A stretch of DNA of 64,000 nt from NCBI GenBank assembly GCA_028641055.1, contig CM054058.1:84889927-84953926 (forward strand). Reading direction: 5' to 3'. The notes below the pieces were generated by a model that saw nothing but the letters and a program-made list of their open reading frames with translations, did no database searches and was not told the DNA's origin. Shown here in pieces: positions 10,793-22,790 of the stretch. Position numbers and translations under genes: made by a program. Numbering within the stretch: position 1 is the first letter of the stretch; the number at the start of each line of letters is the position of its first letter. Source of the stretch: Alopecurus myosuroides (taxonomy: Eukaryota > Streptophyta > Magnoliopsida > Poales > Poaceae).

Positions 10793-12618
10793 ATGGACTA
10801 CGAGTTCCTCGCTTACGTAGATGATTCTTCATCGGAAAAACAGGTATTGTACTCATTTTACTTGTCATTTTAGTCAGATAGGTGGAATGATGTTCATGGT
10901 TTGCTCTATCCTCTGCTGCAGTCACTGCCTAAGAAGTTCGCAGAGTTGCTAGGGGACCGTAAACCCCGTGCACTGAAGCTGCTTGAGGTCGGCCATCGGC
11001 GTAGCACCACGTGGGACGTTGATGTGTGGTTCGACAGCACTGGCCGCATGTTCCTCAAGCGCGGCTGGGAGTGTTTCGCCCGGACCTACAAACTGCAGAG
11101 AGGCTTTATTCTGATCTGCAATTACGACGGCCGCAATGTCATCACAGTAAAGATGTTCGACCTAAGCAGTTGCCGCTTGCAATACAACGCGGCATTCAGT
11201 ACGTGGACTGTATCACCAAAATGTTAATTCCCGATTATATATGTAGCCGGAAATTGATTTGCATTTCTATTATATGATGACAGAGGGATCTGTTAAGATG
11301 GAGTTGGCACACTTTGAGTTCTACTCCCTCGTAGTAGACGCTACATCGGACAAACTGGTACGCTTCATCGACCCACACCACCACTTCAGTTATTTAGTCT
11401 GACATAGTGTCTGAGCTATGATCCTGTAGCTAGTTAAATTTTTGAATCAAATTAAGGTCTAGTAGATGGGTTGTAGTAGCTCAATTGCTCTACGTGAATA
11501 TGTCAACTCGATATGGTACATTTCAGCTCCCACTGAAAGTTCATCTTTTTGAATTAATGTGGCAAACACCCTCATTGCTCAACTAAGATTTAGTATAACT
11601 GATTACTAGGTACTACTTGTTTACATTTTTATAGTACTCATCCATCATCAAACAGTAAACTTATTTCTAGTAAGCACTCTTTTCTATCTATTTAACTTTC
11701 ATATTGCTGCAGGTGCTGCCTAAGAAGTTTGTGGAGTTGCTGAAGGGCCGTGAACCACGTGAACTTAAGCTGCGTGAGGCGGACGATCCGAGTAGCAAGA
11801 ACTGGGACATGGATGTGCTTTTCGATGAAGCTGGCCGCATTTTCCTCGGGCACGGCTGGGACCAGTTCGCCCAATATTACTTCCTGCAGCGCGGCATGTT
11901 CCTCCTCTTCAGTTACGACGGCGAAGCCTTGCTCACCGTCAAGGTGTTCAAGTTCGACATGTGCCGCAGGCACTACTTGTACGACCACGACGCTACTACA
12001 AGCAATGAAACTGACCCAGATCCCAGGACTGATGAGGAGTCCACGGATGAGGAGTCCACAGATCAGCAGTCCATGGATGAGGATGACCCATTCGACTCTT
12101 CCATCATCTTCTCCCAGAGAGCTGATCTTGATGACGATGAGAAGGACCACGTTCGTGAGCTTCTACCCACAATAGATGAGTACATTGGAGTGCCATACGT
12201 GACTCGTTTGACGTGGACAAATGTGGCCAGATATGAGATGGTACGTAAGGTGCCAATGCTATTTATGTTTTTCAACACAATTTATGCTTACAACGTGTGC
12301 CTTACTATGACCTACTTCTTTTTGTATGTCATCCACACGCTCGAAATCCAGAAACTACCTCAGTCCATAGCGGACAGTGCTGGCATTCTGTCTTCAGGCC
12401 ATGCTGGGCTATGCCTCGGATCATCAGAGGCGTTCACCACCGTTCCATACAACACGGACAGGGACGGCCGCATTATGTTTGGCAGGAATGCATGGCGGGA
12501 ATTCCTTGAAGGCAAGCATTTATATGAAAAGCAAGCTATTCTCATTACACTTAGGAGCACCCGTAACCGCCACTTGGACGTGAAGATCGTGATGCGGGCG
12601 GTGTCGCCCTGGTTGTAG
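10793..12618 (+). CDS. REM-type transcription factor with three B3 domains (398 aa)
   Basis: Five exons join in frame: 10793-10843, 10922-11198, 11284-11357, 11713-12240 and 12352-12618, all GT-AG, total 1197 nt including the stop. B3 domains are plant DNA-binding folds; REM proteins carry several. Domain 1 (about residues 18-110) opens SLPKKFAELLGDRKPRALK and includes RGWECFARTYKLQ and VITVKMFDLSSCR. Domain 2 (about 135-228) opens VLPKKFVELLKGREPRELK and closes LLTVKVFKFDMCRRHY. An acidic Ser/Asp/Glu linker with DEEST repeats follows (229-285), then a more diverged domain 3 (about 285-398) ending MRAVSPWL. The start was chosen because exon 1 (MDYEFLAYVDD) is matched by a similar exon before domain 2 (MELAHFEFYSLVVDA), so the exon pair looks duplicated. 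The DNA target is unknown. No break seen; probably a functional nuclear gene. Confidence 0.85.
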
Positions 12619-13283
12619 TACGTAGTCTGCCAACTTGGACATTCTCATCGGATCATGAACGTATGGATGTATGTAATTATCGTACTGCCATCAGCGATGT
12701 GCTTCAGTGGTTTGATCACCCAAACCTTCATCTGCAGTGAAGATTACTTGTCCTGTTTATATTTTCAGTGGCAATTTCAAGTTTGCAGAAGTAAACAAGG
12801 CGGCGGCAACTAATAAGTTGCATGAAATAATTGTTCAGTGACATTACATGACTCATGCGAGACTTCCACATGTTTTCAATCCTACGTTGTAAGCGCTAGG
12901 GAATAAATCCGATTAGTTTTCCCTCGATAGTTAAGAGCCTGACGCCTTGAAACTCAATGCAAAATATGCCTTCTAGGCAGCCTGCGATTGCATGCATTGT
13001 TTAACTGCTCTATTAGCGCCTATATTGTCGACAAGGCGTTGTGGTTGCTCGAATACGATGTCCCACCAAAAAAAAATTAAATCCTCCCGCTAAAACGCCA
13101 AGTGTAGCGAAATTTTGTGTTCCCACCAAAAAATAAAAGCAGTCACTTTAAATTTCCCGCTAAAGTGTATGTAGAAGTGCACGATGCCCCCTCCTGTTTC
13201 GCCATAGCATAATCTGCGGGCCACCTCTTTCGCCATTGCAGATTAGATCTCATCTCGCCCTCATCACGTTCAGGGCTCTACAC
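12619..13283. other. 3' flank of the B3 gene and 5' flank of the transposase gene
   Basis: Probable B3 3' UTR to about 12860, then AT-rich DNA with two similar CCCACCAAAAAA-type stretches at about 13062 and 13121. No gene seen. I looked for a CACTACAA transposon end here and did not find one. Confidence 0.4.
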
Positions 13284-16200
13284 ATGTCGATGTCGCGATC
13301 GGACTCCATGGAACGCGAATCCTCTCAGGTTTTCCTGTCTAATCTGCTTCTCTCGTCCATCTCCGTGATCTCGCCGTCTCTTATATGGTCTCGATATTGG
13401 TTGTTATTCTCTGTTCTTCCTCTGGTTGAAGCTTTAATCCGTGTATGAACACCTAGTCGAACATATGTGTATCTGGTTTTCTATGTGAATAATGCCATGT
13501 AACTATTTTTTTATTTCAGATCTGCTAAATCACTGATTATTTGGGTTCTCATTTTTTCCTTCTATCTAATTGTAGACGACCGAACCCATTTGGAAAGTTA
13601 GACTTTTCTATGAGGACGGTGATAAAAACAAAAAAGTTGTGGAAGCAGCCATGGAATCGGAGGAAATCTGCTATATGGAGTTCATCAATTTGATTGAAAA
13701 CGTTGGCTTCAGTGGCGCGCGTGATTACCTGTACTGCAGGCTAAATAATGGCCCTGGCAAAGGAAAACTTGTTCCAATAGACCATGGTAGTGATTTGGAG
13801 CAATTGAAACGCATACACTCTAATGATAAGAAGATCTCCCTGTGTGTGTTTAGGGAGAAGGCCACGGCGGTTGATATTGCAACAATAGAGTCTCTGCTTG
13901 ATGATGCAACTGGATCCACCAGAAAAAAGCGACAGATCACTATCATAGGTTATACTTTCATGCCAAATATCCAACTCGCAACTCTTTCAATACAGACTTT
14001 AATAAATATTTTCCCCGGTAACTATTTTATGCATTCCTTACCTAATCCACAATTTTGATAAACATGCAGTTAGGGATGCAACCGAAGAGGAACAAGCTTC
14101 AAACGAAGAAGAAGATACAGATTACTCCTTTGGGAATGGTACACAAGTTCATTAATTCTTAATCAGCTTTCTGAATTATGCACAATGCTAATGCTTTGTC
14201 CACTTATTGTTAACATTTTCAGTAATAAAGAAAGGATATGTCTGCATGACAAGGGTTGAAAGTATACTACAATATAAAAAAAGTCAGGGAAAACGTAGAC
14301 GTGGTAATTTATTTTTGACATTTAAGCTCTGTCTAATATTTGTTTTAATGGATAAAATCTACGATTGCTGATTCAGTACAAATGTTAACCCTGAAACAGA
14401 ACTGAACCTAACACTGATGTGTCTGAAACTGACATGTGTTCCGTTGATGATTGGCCTTCCCATGCACGCTGCTATCGCCCGAAGCTACAACTACAAGAAG
14501 GTACTAGCTATTTTTTTTACCGATGTGTCCTAATTTCTTTCAATCAACTACAAAATAAATTGTTTCTTTGTGTGTGTTTTGGGATGTAGGTGATGACATA
14601 CCGAAGAAGAAAGGGCGAGGTGTTGTGAAAGGTTTGAAAGCCAATAAGAAGCGTCATGCCAATGGAGCTGCAAAGCTAGGTGTTGATTTCTCTGAAACAT
14701 TGGGTGGTCCAGTAGGAATGAACAACCGTTCATTCAAGGATGACTTGGTAATCACAATGAAAAGAAGGTTACCAATTATTGGAGTGAGGAGGTGGACAGA
14801 TATTCACCCTAACATCCATCGCATGATCGTCACAGATATGTTGGTGCGTACAACCTTTCTCACATGTGTTGTCTGCTTTTTTCGTCCATAATTAATGTAC
14901 TACTACTAAACTAAGTCTATCTGTTTGTTCTACGAATTACAGGACAGATACGATATGCCAGATACAGACGAAACACACGAAAAAATTCTTAAAATTGCAA
15001 AAGAACGCTACAGAGGCTGGCGAGGAAACCTAAGCAGCACTTACAAGGCATACAGAACAGATGATGCCAGAAGGGCAGTTGTCCCAGAAGATTTACAAAA
15101 AGAAGAGTGGGAATGGTTGATCGAGTACTTTGGCACTGATCCGAAATTCCTGGTTATTGCTATACTACCTGTTTGTGAATTTTGTACTATCATCAAATGG
15201 CTTGTCTGAACAAGTTTTTTTTAGAATTGAATGAGCAGGAACTCAGCCAAAAGAACAAGGATAACCGTTCGCAGATGAAGACAAAACACAGAGTAGGATC
15301 AAAATCCTACTCTCAACTCAGTTTTGAGAATGTATGGGCCTACTCACTATGCATGCGTCGGTGTTCACTTTGCTTTAATGTTTATAGTATCTAATTGTTG
15401 CACTACTTGCAGAGGGATTCGGAAACTGGAGAAGAGCCAGACTGTGTTGCTCTCTGGAGACTGACCCACACAAAGAATGAAACATGGACTACAGAAGAGT
15501 CCAAGGATGTTTACGTGAGTTAACTGACTTAGAAGCTACTCTAAACATATTTACTGTTCTCCATCTTGGATGTTTCTTCATCTGATTTGAGATTTTTTTC
15601 GTAATCAGGAAACAACATGTAAAGAGATTGAAAACAGATTAGAGGAAACTGGTGTTCCATTGTCATCTGAACAAAGAATCAATATTTTCCAGAAAGCATA
15701 TAAATCTAAAGTTCAATGCAAGTCATCGCAGCCTCGTGGGTTCGGATACATGGCCCAGGTGCAAACTAGTTCTCAGCGGTCTAAGTTGCTGTTAGAGGAG
15801 CAAGCTCGGGCTACGGCAGAGACCCAAAAAGTTAACTCCCAGCTCACCACGAAGGTCACTACTTTAGAACAGAAGTTACTAGATGAACGTGCAAGCATGG
15901 AAGAGAAGATTAATGTAGAGCGGGCTGAGAGAGAAAATCTTGAGAAGAGATTAATGGAAGAGCTTGCTCAAAGGGAACAACTAACGGAGTCGGAGAGAAA
16001 ATCAAGAAAAGAGTTTGAAAATAACTTGGTTGCACAGTTTAACTCACGGTTCCAGGCAAAGTTTGACGAGCTCTCCGCACAGATGGAAAAGCAGAAGACG
16101 ACTACACCTCAGGTGATGATAGTCATACAATTGCAAACTAGTAAGATTTAGTTGTTTACTTGCGTTGCTAACAGTGCACTTTGTTTTTGCAGACGTCTAA

Positions 16201-16569
16201 GAAGTCGAACCAGCAACCATCACTTACCAACAGTCCTGCTAAGAAAATAGTTCCTCCGCACAGCACGATACAGAAAAGTCGAATGTTTAAGTCATATGTA
16301 AGTCACAATCTTGTACAATTCGGTAGTAGTACATTCTGTTTTTGCTTCACCCACACTATAGCGTTGCTGCACCCACCCTATACTTGCTGCAGTTTATGTT
16401 TCACTATGGGTTGTGGCTTCGTTGAGTTACAACAACTGTTTTTGCTTCATCCACACACTATAGTCTGCTGGTTCTTATGTTTCAGCATGTGTTATTGCTG
16501 ACTAGACTCACACCTTTTTTTTACAATTGATTGCAGGACGTCAATCAAACTTCTGATGGAAACAAATAG
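13284..16569 (+). CDS. Transposase_24 (Ptta/En-Spm) protein of a CACTA-type element
   Basis: About twelve exons. Supported pieces are 13284-13328, 13576-14017, 14070-14138, 14223-14303, (about 14385-14500), 14590-14843, 14943-15152, 15239-15331, 15413-15514, 15609-16112, 16193-16297 and 16537-16569. The N-terminal part (FYEDGDKNKKVVEAAM onward) resembles PB1-like domains found in such elements. The core from exon 6 (KLGVDFSETLGGPVGMNN ... ITMKRRLPIIGVRRW) through NKDNRSQMKTKHRVGSKSY is the plant Transposase_24 family. Exon 10 encodes a long Glu/Arg-rich coiled coil, and the end is Ser/Lys-rich. Exon 5 is the weak point: its sensible frame (around DVSETDMCSVDDWPSHA) agrees with exon 6 but not with exon 4, so there may be a small indel or an unrecognised splice. 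It may be a pseudogene. Next to it lie the CACTA subterminal repeats and the 17935 end. Confidence 0.7.
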
Positions 16570-16955
16570 ACTGCACTGGATATTTCAGTTTGATTTGATC
16601 TTGATTTTATCCATGTTGTACGAGAATTTCATTTGTATATATTAAAAATAGCTATGAGAACTATTATTTTGTGTAAATAAACATATTTTACGTACCCTTT
16701 TGAACATTTTAATTCAATGCCCGTATGTTTCCTTATTATTTTTTTCTATAACGTGGCAATAGGTAGTTTACCACGATAATTGTAGTGTTGCGTGAAGCCT
16801 CAGTCGCCACAACAAAGTGTTTTGTTGAAATAGACTCTCACCACCATGAGGGAGACATCGTCGCAATATTTTTTCTCCACCAAACTAACTTTGTTGCGAT
16901 AGTTCATTCACGCCACCAAACTATGTTCGTTGCAATACAGAATTCCCATACTTCT
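16570..16955. other. 3' flank of the Transposase_24 gene and start of the CACTA subterminal region
   Basis: AT-rich probable 3' UTR to about 16750, then the first GTTGCGATAG and CGCCACCAAA-type motifs of the subterminal repeat region. No gene. Confidence 0.5.
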
Positions 16956-17470
16956 CGCCACGAAACTAAATTTTGTAGAAATAGAAAGGCGCAACGAATA
17001 GTTGAAGTTGTCGCAGTTGTTTCTAGCTACTAAAATTTGTACGTTGTGAATAGTACATGTCGCCACGAAAATAAAATTTGTCGAAATACAATGGCGCCAC
17101 GACAAGTTGTTATTGTCGCTGTTGTTTCTAGCAACATAAAATGTGGATGTTGCGAATACTACATATCGCCACGAAACTAAAATTTGTAGACATAGAAAGG
17201 CGCAACGAATAGTTGAAGTTGTCGCAGTTGTTTCTAGCTACTAAAATTTGTACGTTGCGAATTGTATATGTCGCCACGAAAATAAAATTTGTCGAAATAC
17301 AATGGCGCCACGAAAAGTTGTTATTGTCGCAGTTGCTTCTAGCAACATAAAATGTGGATGTTGCGAATACTACATCTCGCCACGAAACTAAAATTTGTAG
17401 AAATTGAATGGCGCCACGAATAGTTGAAATTGTCGCGATTGCTTATGGCTACTAATATGAAGGCCGTTGC
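16956..17470. repeat. 211-bp tandem repeat in the CACTA subterminal region
   Basis: CGCCACGAAACTAAA recurs at 16956, 17167 and 17378, a 211-bp period with about 2.4 copies. Each unit contains two related halves of about 105 bp, one with CGAAACTAAA and one with CGAAAATAAA. Confidence 0.85.
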
Positions 17471-18428
17471 GATTACTATTTCAAAATCATCTTACCACGA
17501 TTGATTGTGTGTGGCAAAACGTTGTTCCCACGCGTATAATGTTTGTTGCCATAGTTTTTTGCCACACAATTGGACATGGCAAATAAACTCGACTTTTGCA
17601 ACGAAAGAACAAGCGCAACGGAACACTCGTCGTTGCCACATTGGTCACTCGCCACGTTTGGGTATTTGTTGCACTAGAGGTGTACCAACGAAATACGTAC
17701 GTTGCGTTATGTGCGAGACGCGACGGAAACGTGCGTGGCAATTGGCCTAGGAAATGGTTGCAACTGGATTATTTTTTAGCGACGAATCTAAGTGCGCGGA
17801 GACAGGCTTCTACCACGGAGGTTTTCGCGACGCCTCCCAACGAAACCGATTTCGGTGCAACAAAACCCTATTGCGACGATAAGTCACTTTTTACAACGAC
17901 TATTTTCGTTGCAATAGACCGATTCCGTTGTAGTGCTAGTGCCCGTCTTCGACTCCTCTTTGGACTTCTGGATGCTTCCGGGGAAAATAGGAACTTCGGG
18001 ATTCGTGGGGTCCAATTCCGAGAATATTTCCAGAACAACTTTTCTGAAATAAAAAAAGGAAAAAACAGGGAACTGGCACTTGGCATCTTGTCAATAGGTT
18101 AGTCCCGGAAAACATAAGAAAACGTAGGAAAACATACGGAAAACATGTATCAATTGGCATAATATCAACATGGAACATCAGAAATTATAGATACATTGGA
18201 GACATATCAACGGGCGTTTCGCCTCTTGCCTTGATGAAGGAGTAGGATCATGATATTGATGGCGAGGTTGGCCTTGATCATTGTCGATGGCGGGATCCAA
18301 AGGTATATCAGATTCTTGGTGGCGATGAGGTGGAGGCTCCCACTCCTCATGTCGATGATAACGATCATGGACATTGAACCTAGGGACATTGAGGCAGAGG
18401 GCACTCAAATGGTTGTCTTCATGTTGTT

Positions 18429-18662
18429 GATGGGGTCACACATGTGTTTATTTATCAAAGATGAGAGGTGAAAGATCATGCGGAACATCAACATTTGCTT
18501 GTTCTTGATGGGGTCACTCATGTGGGTCTTCATCGAAGATAGGGAGTGAAAGATCATGTGGAGCATCCTCACTTGCTTGTTGTTGATGAGGTCGCTCATG
18601 TGGGTCATCATCAAAGATAGGAGGTGAAATTTCATGCGGTTCATCCTCATTGGCTTTGTGTT
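18429..18662 (-). repeat. 78-bp (26-codon) tandem repeat
   Basis: Three copies start at 18429, 18507 and 18585 (GATGGGGTCAC / GATGAGGTCGC). The period is exactly 26 codons, and the minus-strand frame repeats a DDDPHERPHQQQ-like motif. Confidence 0.8.
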
Positions 18663-19476
18663 TGCGTTCATGATGGGGAGGATGGCGCTGATGGTCCTTG
18701 TGGTGAAGTTGTTGGAGGAATGTTTCGCGACATTCACTACCATAATTGGCATGATTGCATTGTTTAGGAGTGTCTTTCTCTTGGCGGTCATTGTGGTGGT
18801 GACACGCATTGTGCCTTGAAAGCCTTTGAATTGGGCGAACACTTTCCACGAAGTCATGTAGATCGACCATAGTCGTTAGCGAAGCTTGGCGGAGGTGGGT
18901 GATGATGTTGGTGAATATCCGGTCATAGAGGATGATCTTGAAGAGGGTCACCACGGCCTTGTCGGTGTCGAGGAGGTGGCAATGGCGAGCTATCCTCATG
19001 CCTATTTCTTCGAGGATCTTGTGGAGATGGCGGTGGTTGTTGGTGAAGAGCCGGCCCTAGATGGTGATCTTAAAGAGGGTCACCACGGCCTTGTTGGTGT
19101 CGAGGAGGTGGTGATGTGGTATCAGAGCAAGTTTTTTCACCATCTTCCATGTGGGGGTGATGATCATGGAGACGAGCTTGGTGACGATCTTGAGGTTGTT
19201 GGCTCGAACGATGAGACCTTGATGACGATGATGATCCATGGGAGTTGGCAATGTTGGCCACGTTGATGTTGATACACGTCATGTGATCATTGAATCGAGT
19301 GTGTTGAGCTTGTAGTCAACGCTCAAAGCGCTCCAAACCGTCACGAACAAGTTGGCGAATTTGGAAATGTTCGTTGTGGGTGACGAAGTTCTGCTAGATG
19401 TCGTTGGAGAACGGGATTCCTTCATCTTCCGAGCTCGGACTTGTGAACACTCCTTCCCTAGCCATCTCAAAAGCAC
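18514..19476 (-). pseudogene. gag-like remnant of the minus-strand LTR element
   Basis: Minus-strand frames between 19476 and 18514 read as a hydrophilic protein rich in His, Asp, Arg and Gln (for example HHKDHQRHPPHHERKHKANE), but it is split among several frames by indels and stops. The end nearest the LTR holds a 78-bp in-frame repeat. I infer a gag-like remnant from its position just before the LTR. No zinc knuckle or capsid motif is clear, so this is tentative. Confidence 0.35.
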
Positions 19477-19616
19477 ACAAGTGTGGTATGAAGAATAGAT
19501 GTCTCACTTACCCAATGTTACCTTTTTTTGTCGTATTGAGGCTAGTGGACGAGCCTAGGTGTAGGGAGGTATGTCAAAGGAGAGTTTGAAAAGATCTAAA
19601 GAAAACTGCAAAAAAC

Positions 19617-19645
19617 AACACACACACACACACACACACACACAC
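19617..19645. repeat. (CA)n microsatellite
   Basis: An uninterrupted run of ACAC dinucleotides of about 28 bp; a shorter CA run follows near 19789. Confidence 0.95.
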
Positions 19646-22337
19646 TTTATATGGAGTTCAAAATGGGTGAGGAAAGTGGCAAAGAAAATCAACAAATCCA
19701 AAGAAAAGTTTGTTGTAAAACATAGAGATGAACCAAAATATAATGTTAGCAAAAGAACCAAAAACTAGTGGAGGAAACAAAAATGGAACACACACACACA
19801 AGTGATAAATGGGGTTAGAGCGGCCGAAGGACGAGCGAAGAAGAAATGTTCCTAACGAAGACTAAGCTCAATGCCAAACCAACACAAGCAGGACGCTAGA
19901 TCAAATCGCAAACTTTAAGAGGCAACAAGATTCGCACCGCGGCAACCGGTCACTCTCTTCTCTTTTGCAACGCGAAGCTACACGTTCCTACAATGGACAG
20001 CACTTGGCATCGATCTTTTTCCTCTTTTTTTTATTTTCTCTTTTCACTTTTTGCTATGGGGATACAAATGCCAAGCCTAATCGAATTATGCTCTAACAAG
20101 TACCAAAACACGCACTCTTGGTGCCACTAGTGCAATGCCAGGAAATATAAAAGAGCTAGTCCGAATGGGCAAGGTACACAAACATGGGGTTAGTTCAAAC
20201 AGAAGCAAGTTATACCTATATGATGGATAGTCACGGACTTGCGGCCAGGGTTTTCAATGTTGTGTTGATCTGGTGATGTAGCTATGTAGATGATTTTGTG
20301 GGCTTCACGTGGAAACTTGAATCGCTCAAATCGGACCAAAAACGACAAATAGAAACAACTTTGAAAATATTTCTAGGAATGAAAGAGCAGGGTTTTTCTG
20401 GGATATTTGCTCAATTTCAAAATTCCTCGAAATCCAAGGAACATTTGCGTACAAATTCAAGAAAGGGGCTGAATAGAAAGGTGGGGATGGTCTTAAACAA
20501 CAAATTAAGGATCAAATCCACGAAAAACTCAACAAATCAACAGATCGGTCGAAATCCCATTTGAGGCTATTTTTGGTGAAATTTTCGAATTTAGGGGTGG
20601 GGAAGAAAATTTTTGATGGAAAGGGGGATAGTTTGGGTCCAATTCGTGTTGTTGATACCAGATAATAGTGGGGTTAAACTCTTGGGTGTCCCAATCTTCA
20701 CGAATTGACCAAGAACTGAAGAACACGAAGAACACAAAGGGGTGGATCGAGGAGAGAGGGTAACTAGAATGAACTGAAAGACTCGATCTCCCGTCAACTA
20801 AGCCACAACAGCCGCCTACGGAACGATCAATCCAACCAAACTCACCTTATCGGAAACCGATTCAACACCCGTGGCCGGTCCACCACGCCAATAGAACCTC
20901 AACGGTTAGTTGAGGAGATTGGAAAGTTCCTAGCTGAATCCCAAGGGGAAAGGATAGGTACTCGATGTAGCCTTGATATGATCCTAGATACACATCATAG
21001 GAGTAGCCTTGATACGGTCCTAGATACAAATCATAGGAGTAGACTCACAGGAGGGGTACAAGAGCAAACCTCAATTCATCTAATATTCATCCTAACCTAT
21101 ATCTGGTCCAAGGGGCCTCCATTTATAGCCAAGGGGGTAGGTGAGGGGTGAAAAGGTGGAAAAGGGGCACATCCAGTGGGTGTAAGAAAGCCGTCCTGGG
21201 AGGCCGGGTGGGATGCAGGGCAGACCTGGCGATGCTATAAAGCCGTCCTCAGGTCGGGGTGGAGGCCGGGCCACTCTGTTGGGTGCCAGGCCTGAGGCGC
21301 AAGAATGCCGGCCCGAGGCCGGGGTTGAGGTCAGGCTGCTCGGTTGGGGGTCCGGCCTGAGGGGCAGGGAGGCCGGCCTGGCCGGGCTGTCGGGCCGGGT
21401 TTCCTGGCATCCTCCTCCTTCTTCCTCCTCTTCATCTTCATCGATGCCTTCTTCTTGAGCTTCTTCTCTAGCTTCTTGGGCACGTTCTTAGGGTCCTTGG
21501 CCACCATCTTGGGGCTCTAATGTGGGATCAAACCTGAGCATGCATAGGCTAATTCCATGAGGTAGCGCACCATTCACCAAGACACCGAAGGCATATAGAG
21601 AAAGGAGTGAGTTCACCTTGTCTGGTATCAATGTAGGGCTTGGTGGAATGGGTTGTGCTGCATCATATAAGCTTGGGGATTCCCAAGACATTCTCTATCA
21701 ACAAATCATCAGATCTTCTGTGTTGAAACTATATTGTTATTGATTTACATATTGTGTGTTGTCTTGGAGTGTCATTTTTTTCTTCTTTCAGTTTGTTTTT
21801 TTTTATGGTCATTACAATGTTGGGTTGTAGCATTCTTGTTTGGTAGAGAGACACGCTCCACTTTTTCATAGAATACTCTTGTTCTTCACTTATATTTGTA
21901 GAGTATTTATCTTATGTTTTGTTTAGATCTTATTTTTCACTTATATCTTCTTAAGTGATGTTAATTTATTTTGTAGAAAGTGTTCATAACTCTCTTGGTT
22001 CACGTATATTTGTTTGGAGAGCTTTTAAATAAGTTGATTGGTGTTGTTTGGAACTGGAAAATGTTATGCATCTGGTAGTGGTATAAAGAAAAACATTCAT
22101 AGTCTTGTGGATCATTCAACTTTGATAGCTTGATTCCTTACTGTTGTTTTGAGGTATTAAATGCATCAATTTTGAAGCTTTCTAGTTATATAAGTTAAGG
22201 CTAATTACTGTATTGTTGCTGTTAAAGCTTGTTCCGTACTATAAGTACTATTAATTGTTGAAGGTTTAATCGTTCTCGATAATTATTATCCTCATATTGT
22301 AATTTGTAATAACATGGTTATGCACTATGGTTGGGGA
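19646..22337. other. gene-free decayed repeat DNA
   Basis: No intact gene. On the minus strand around 21500 there is a short Lys-rich frame (KNVPKKLEKKLKKKASMKMK) followed by a GC-rich, GGCCGG-dense stretch (about 21180-21410). This looks like the non-coding part of an LTR element but I cannot name it. From about 21700 the sequence is AT-rich and continues, in style and in sequence, on the far side of the short CACTA element at 24807. Confidence 0.4.
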
Positions 22338-22425
22338 CACTGGTAGAAAATAGGCCTATAGTCCCGGTTCGCCAGGGCCAGTAGTCCCGGTCGCGCAACC
22401 GGGACTAGCTCTGCGCGACTAAAGA

Positions 22426-22438
22426 CCCCCCCCCCCCC
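22426..22438. repeat. poly-C tract in the CACTA end
   Basis: A run of about 13 C residues between GACTAAAGA and TATAGTCG. A shorter run sits at the same place in the related element near 46182. Confidence 0.85.
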
Positions 22439-22713
22439 TATAGTCGCGCCGCTTACGAACCGCGGCTAAAGGCCCAGCCACGTGGGCGGGTGGCGGAGCC
22501 GGGGGTCGGAGGACCTTTAGTCCCGGTTGGCCACATGAACCGGGACTAAGATTTATTTCGTTTATTTCCTTAATTTTTTTCACACCAATTTTTCTCTCCC
22601 TTTTTTCTCTCCCTTTTTTTCACTCCCTTTTTTCCAGAATTTGTATTATTTGCTTAGTGTCTAACTACAATTATCTCTAGTCAAATTACTTACTCGTGGT
22701 CAAACTTCCCGCT

Positions 22714-22790
22714 CGGTCACCCATCCTCCCACTACTCTAGCACTAGCACGCTTAACTTCCGAGTTCCATCCCGTCTCGCATCCAAGTGGT
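22714..22790 (-). pseudogene. 5S-rRNA-derived fragment inside the CACTA element
   Basis: Read on the minus strand, the segment contains GAAGTTAAGCGTGCT, then AGAGTAGT, then AGGATGGGTGACC and GGGAAGT in that order and at 5S-like spacing. These match the 3' two-thirds of plant 5S rRNA, which includes its internal RNA polymerase III control region (A box, intermediate element, C box). The 5' third of 5S is missing and several bases differ, so it is not a functional rRNA. Transcription would head toward the left end of the element. Confidence 0.8.

Larger units (their letters stand above)
13284..17935 (+). mobile_element. CACTA-type element, right part; left end not found
   Basis: The right end at 17935 reads CGATTCCGTTGTAGTG, the inverse of a CACTACAACGG CACTA terminus, and is followed by CTA. 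The 1.2 kb before it is packed with short motifs such as CGCCACGAAA, GTTGCGA and CGTTGCAATAG in both orientations, as expected for CACTA subterminal regions. The Transposase_24 gene lies inside. No matching CACTACAACGG is visible between 9593 and 13283, so the left end is lost, diverged or lies beyond the satellite arrays. The start given is only the start of the gene. Outside the right end an old LTR continues on the minus strand. Confidence 0.65.
17936..19500 (-). mobile_element. decayed minus-strand LTR retroelement: partial LTR and gag-like region
   Basis: Read on the minus strand, an LTR starts at 18209 with TGATATGTCTCCAATGTATC, a variant of the TGATACGTCTCC start common in Triticeae gypsy-like elements. 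It runs down to 17939, where the CACTA element interrupts it. Upstream on the minus strand lies a His/Asp-rich gag-like region. The other LTR, primer site and pol were not identified. Confidence 0.55.

Noticed and set aside
19115..19128. GTGGTATCAGAGCA, like a tRNA-Met primer site on the plus strand
   Set aside because: No LTR end precedes it, and the surrounding sequence is a minus-strand gag-like remnant facing the other way; likely chance.
18886..19266. 126-aa plus-strand ORF rich in Gly, Val and Asp
   Set aside because: It is the complement of the minus-strand His/Asp-rich repeat region and shows no domain.
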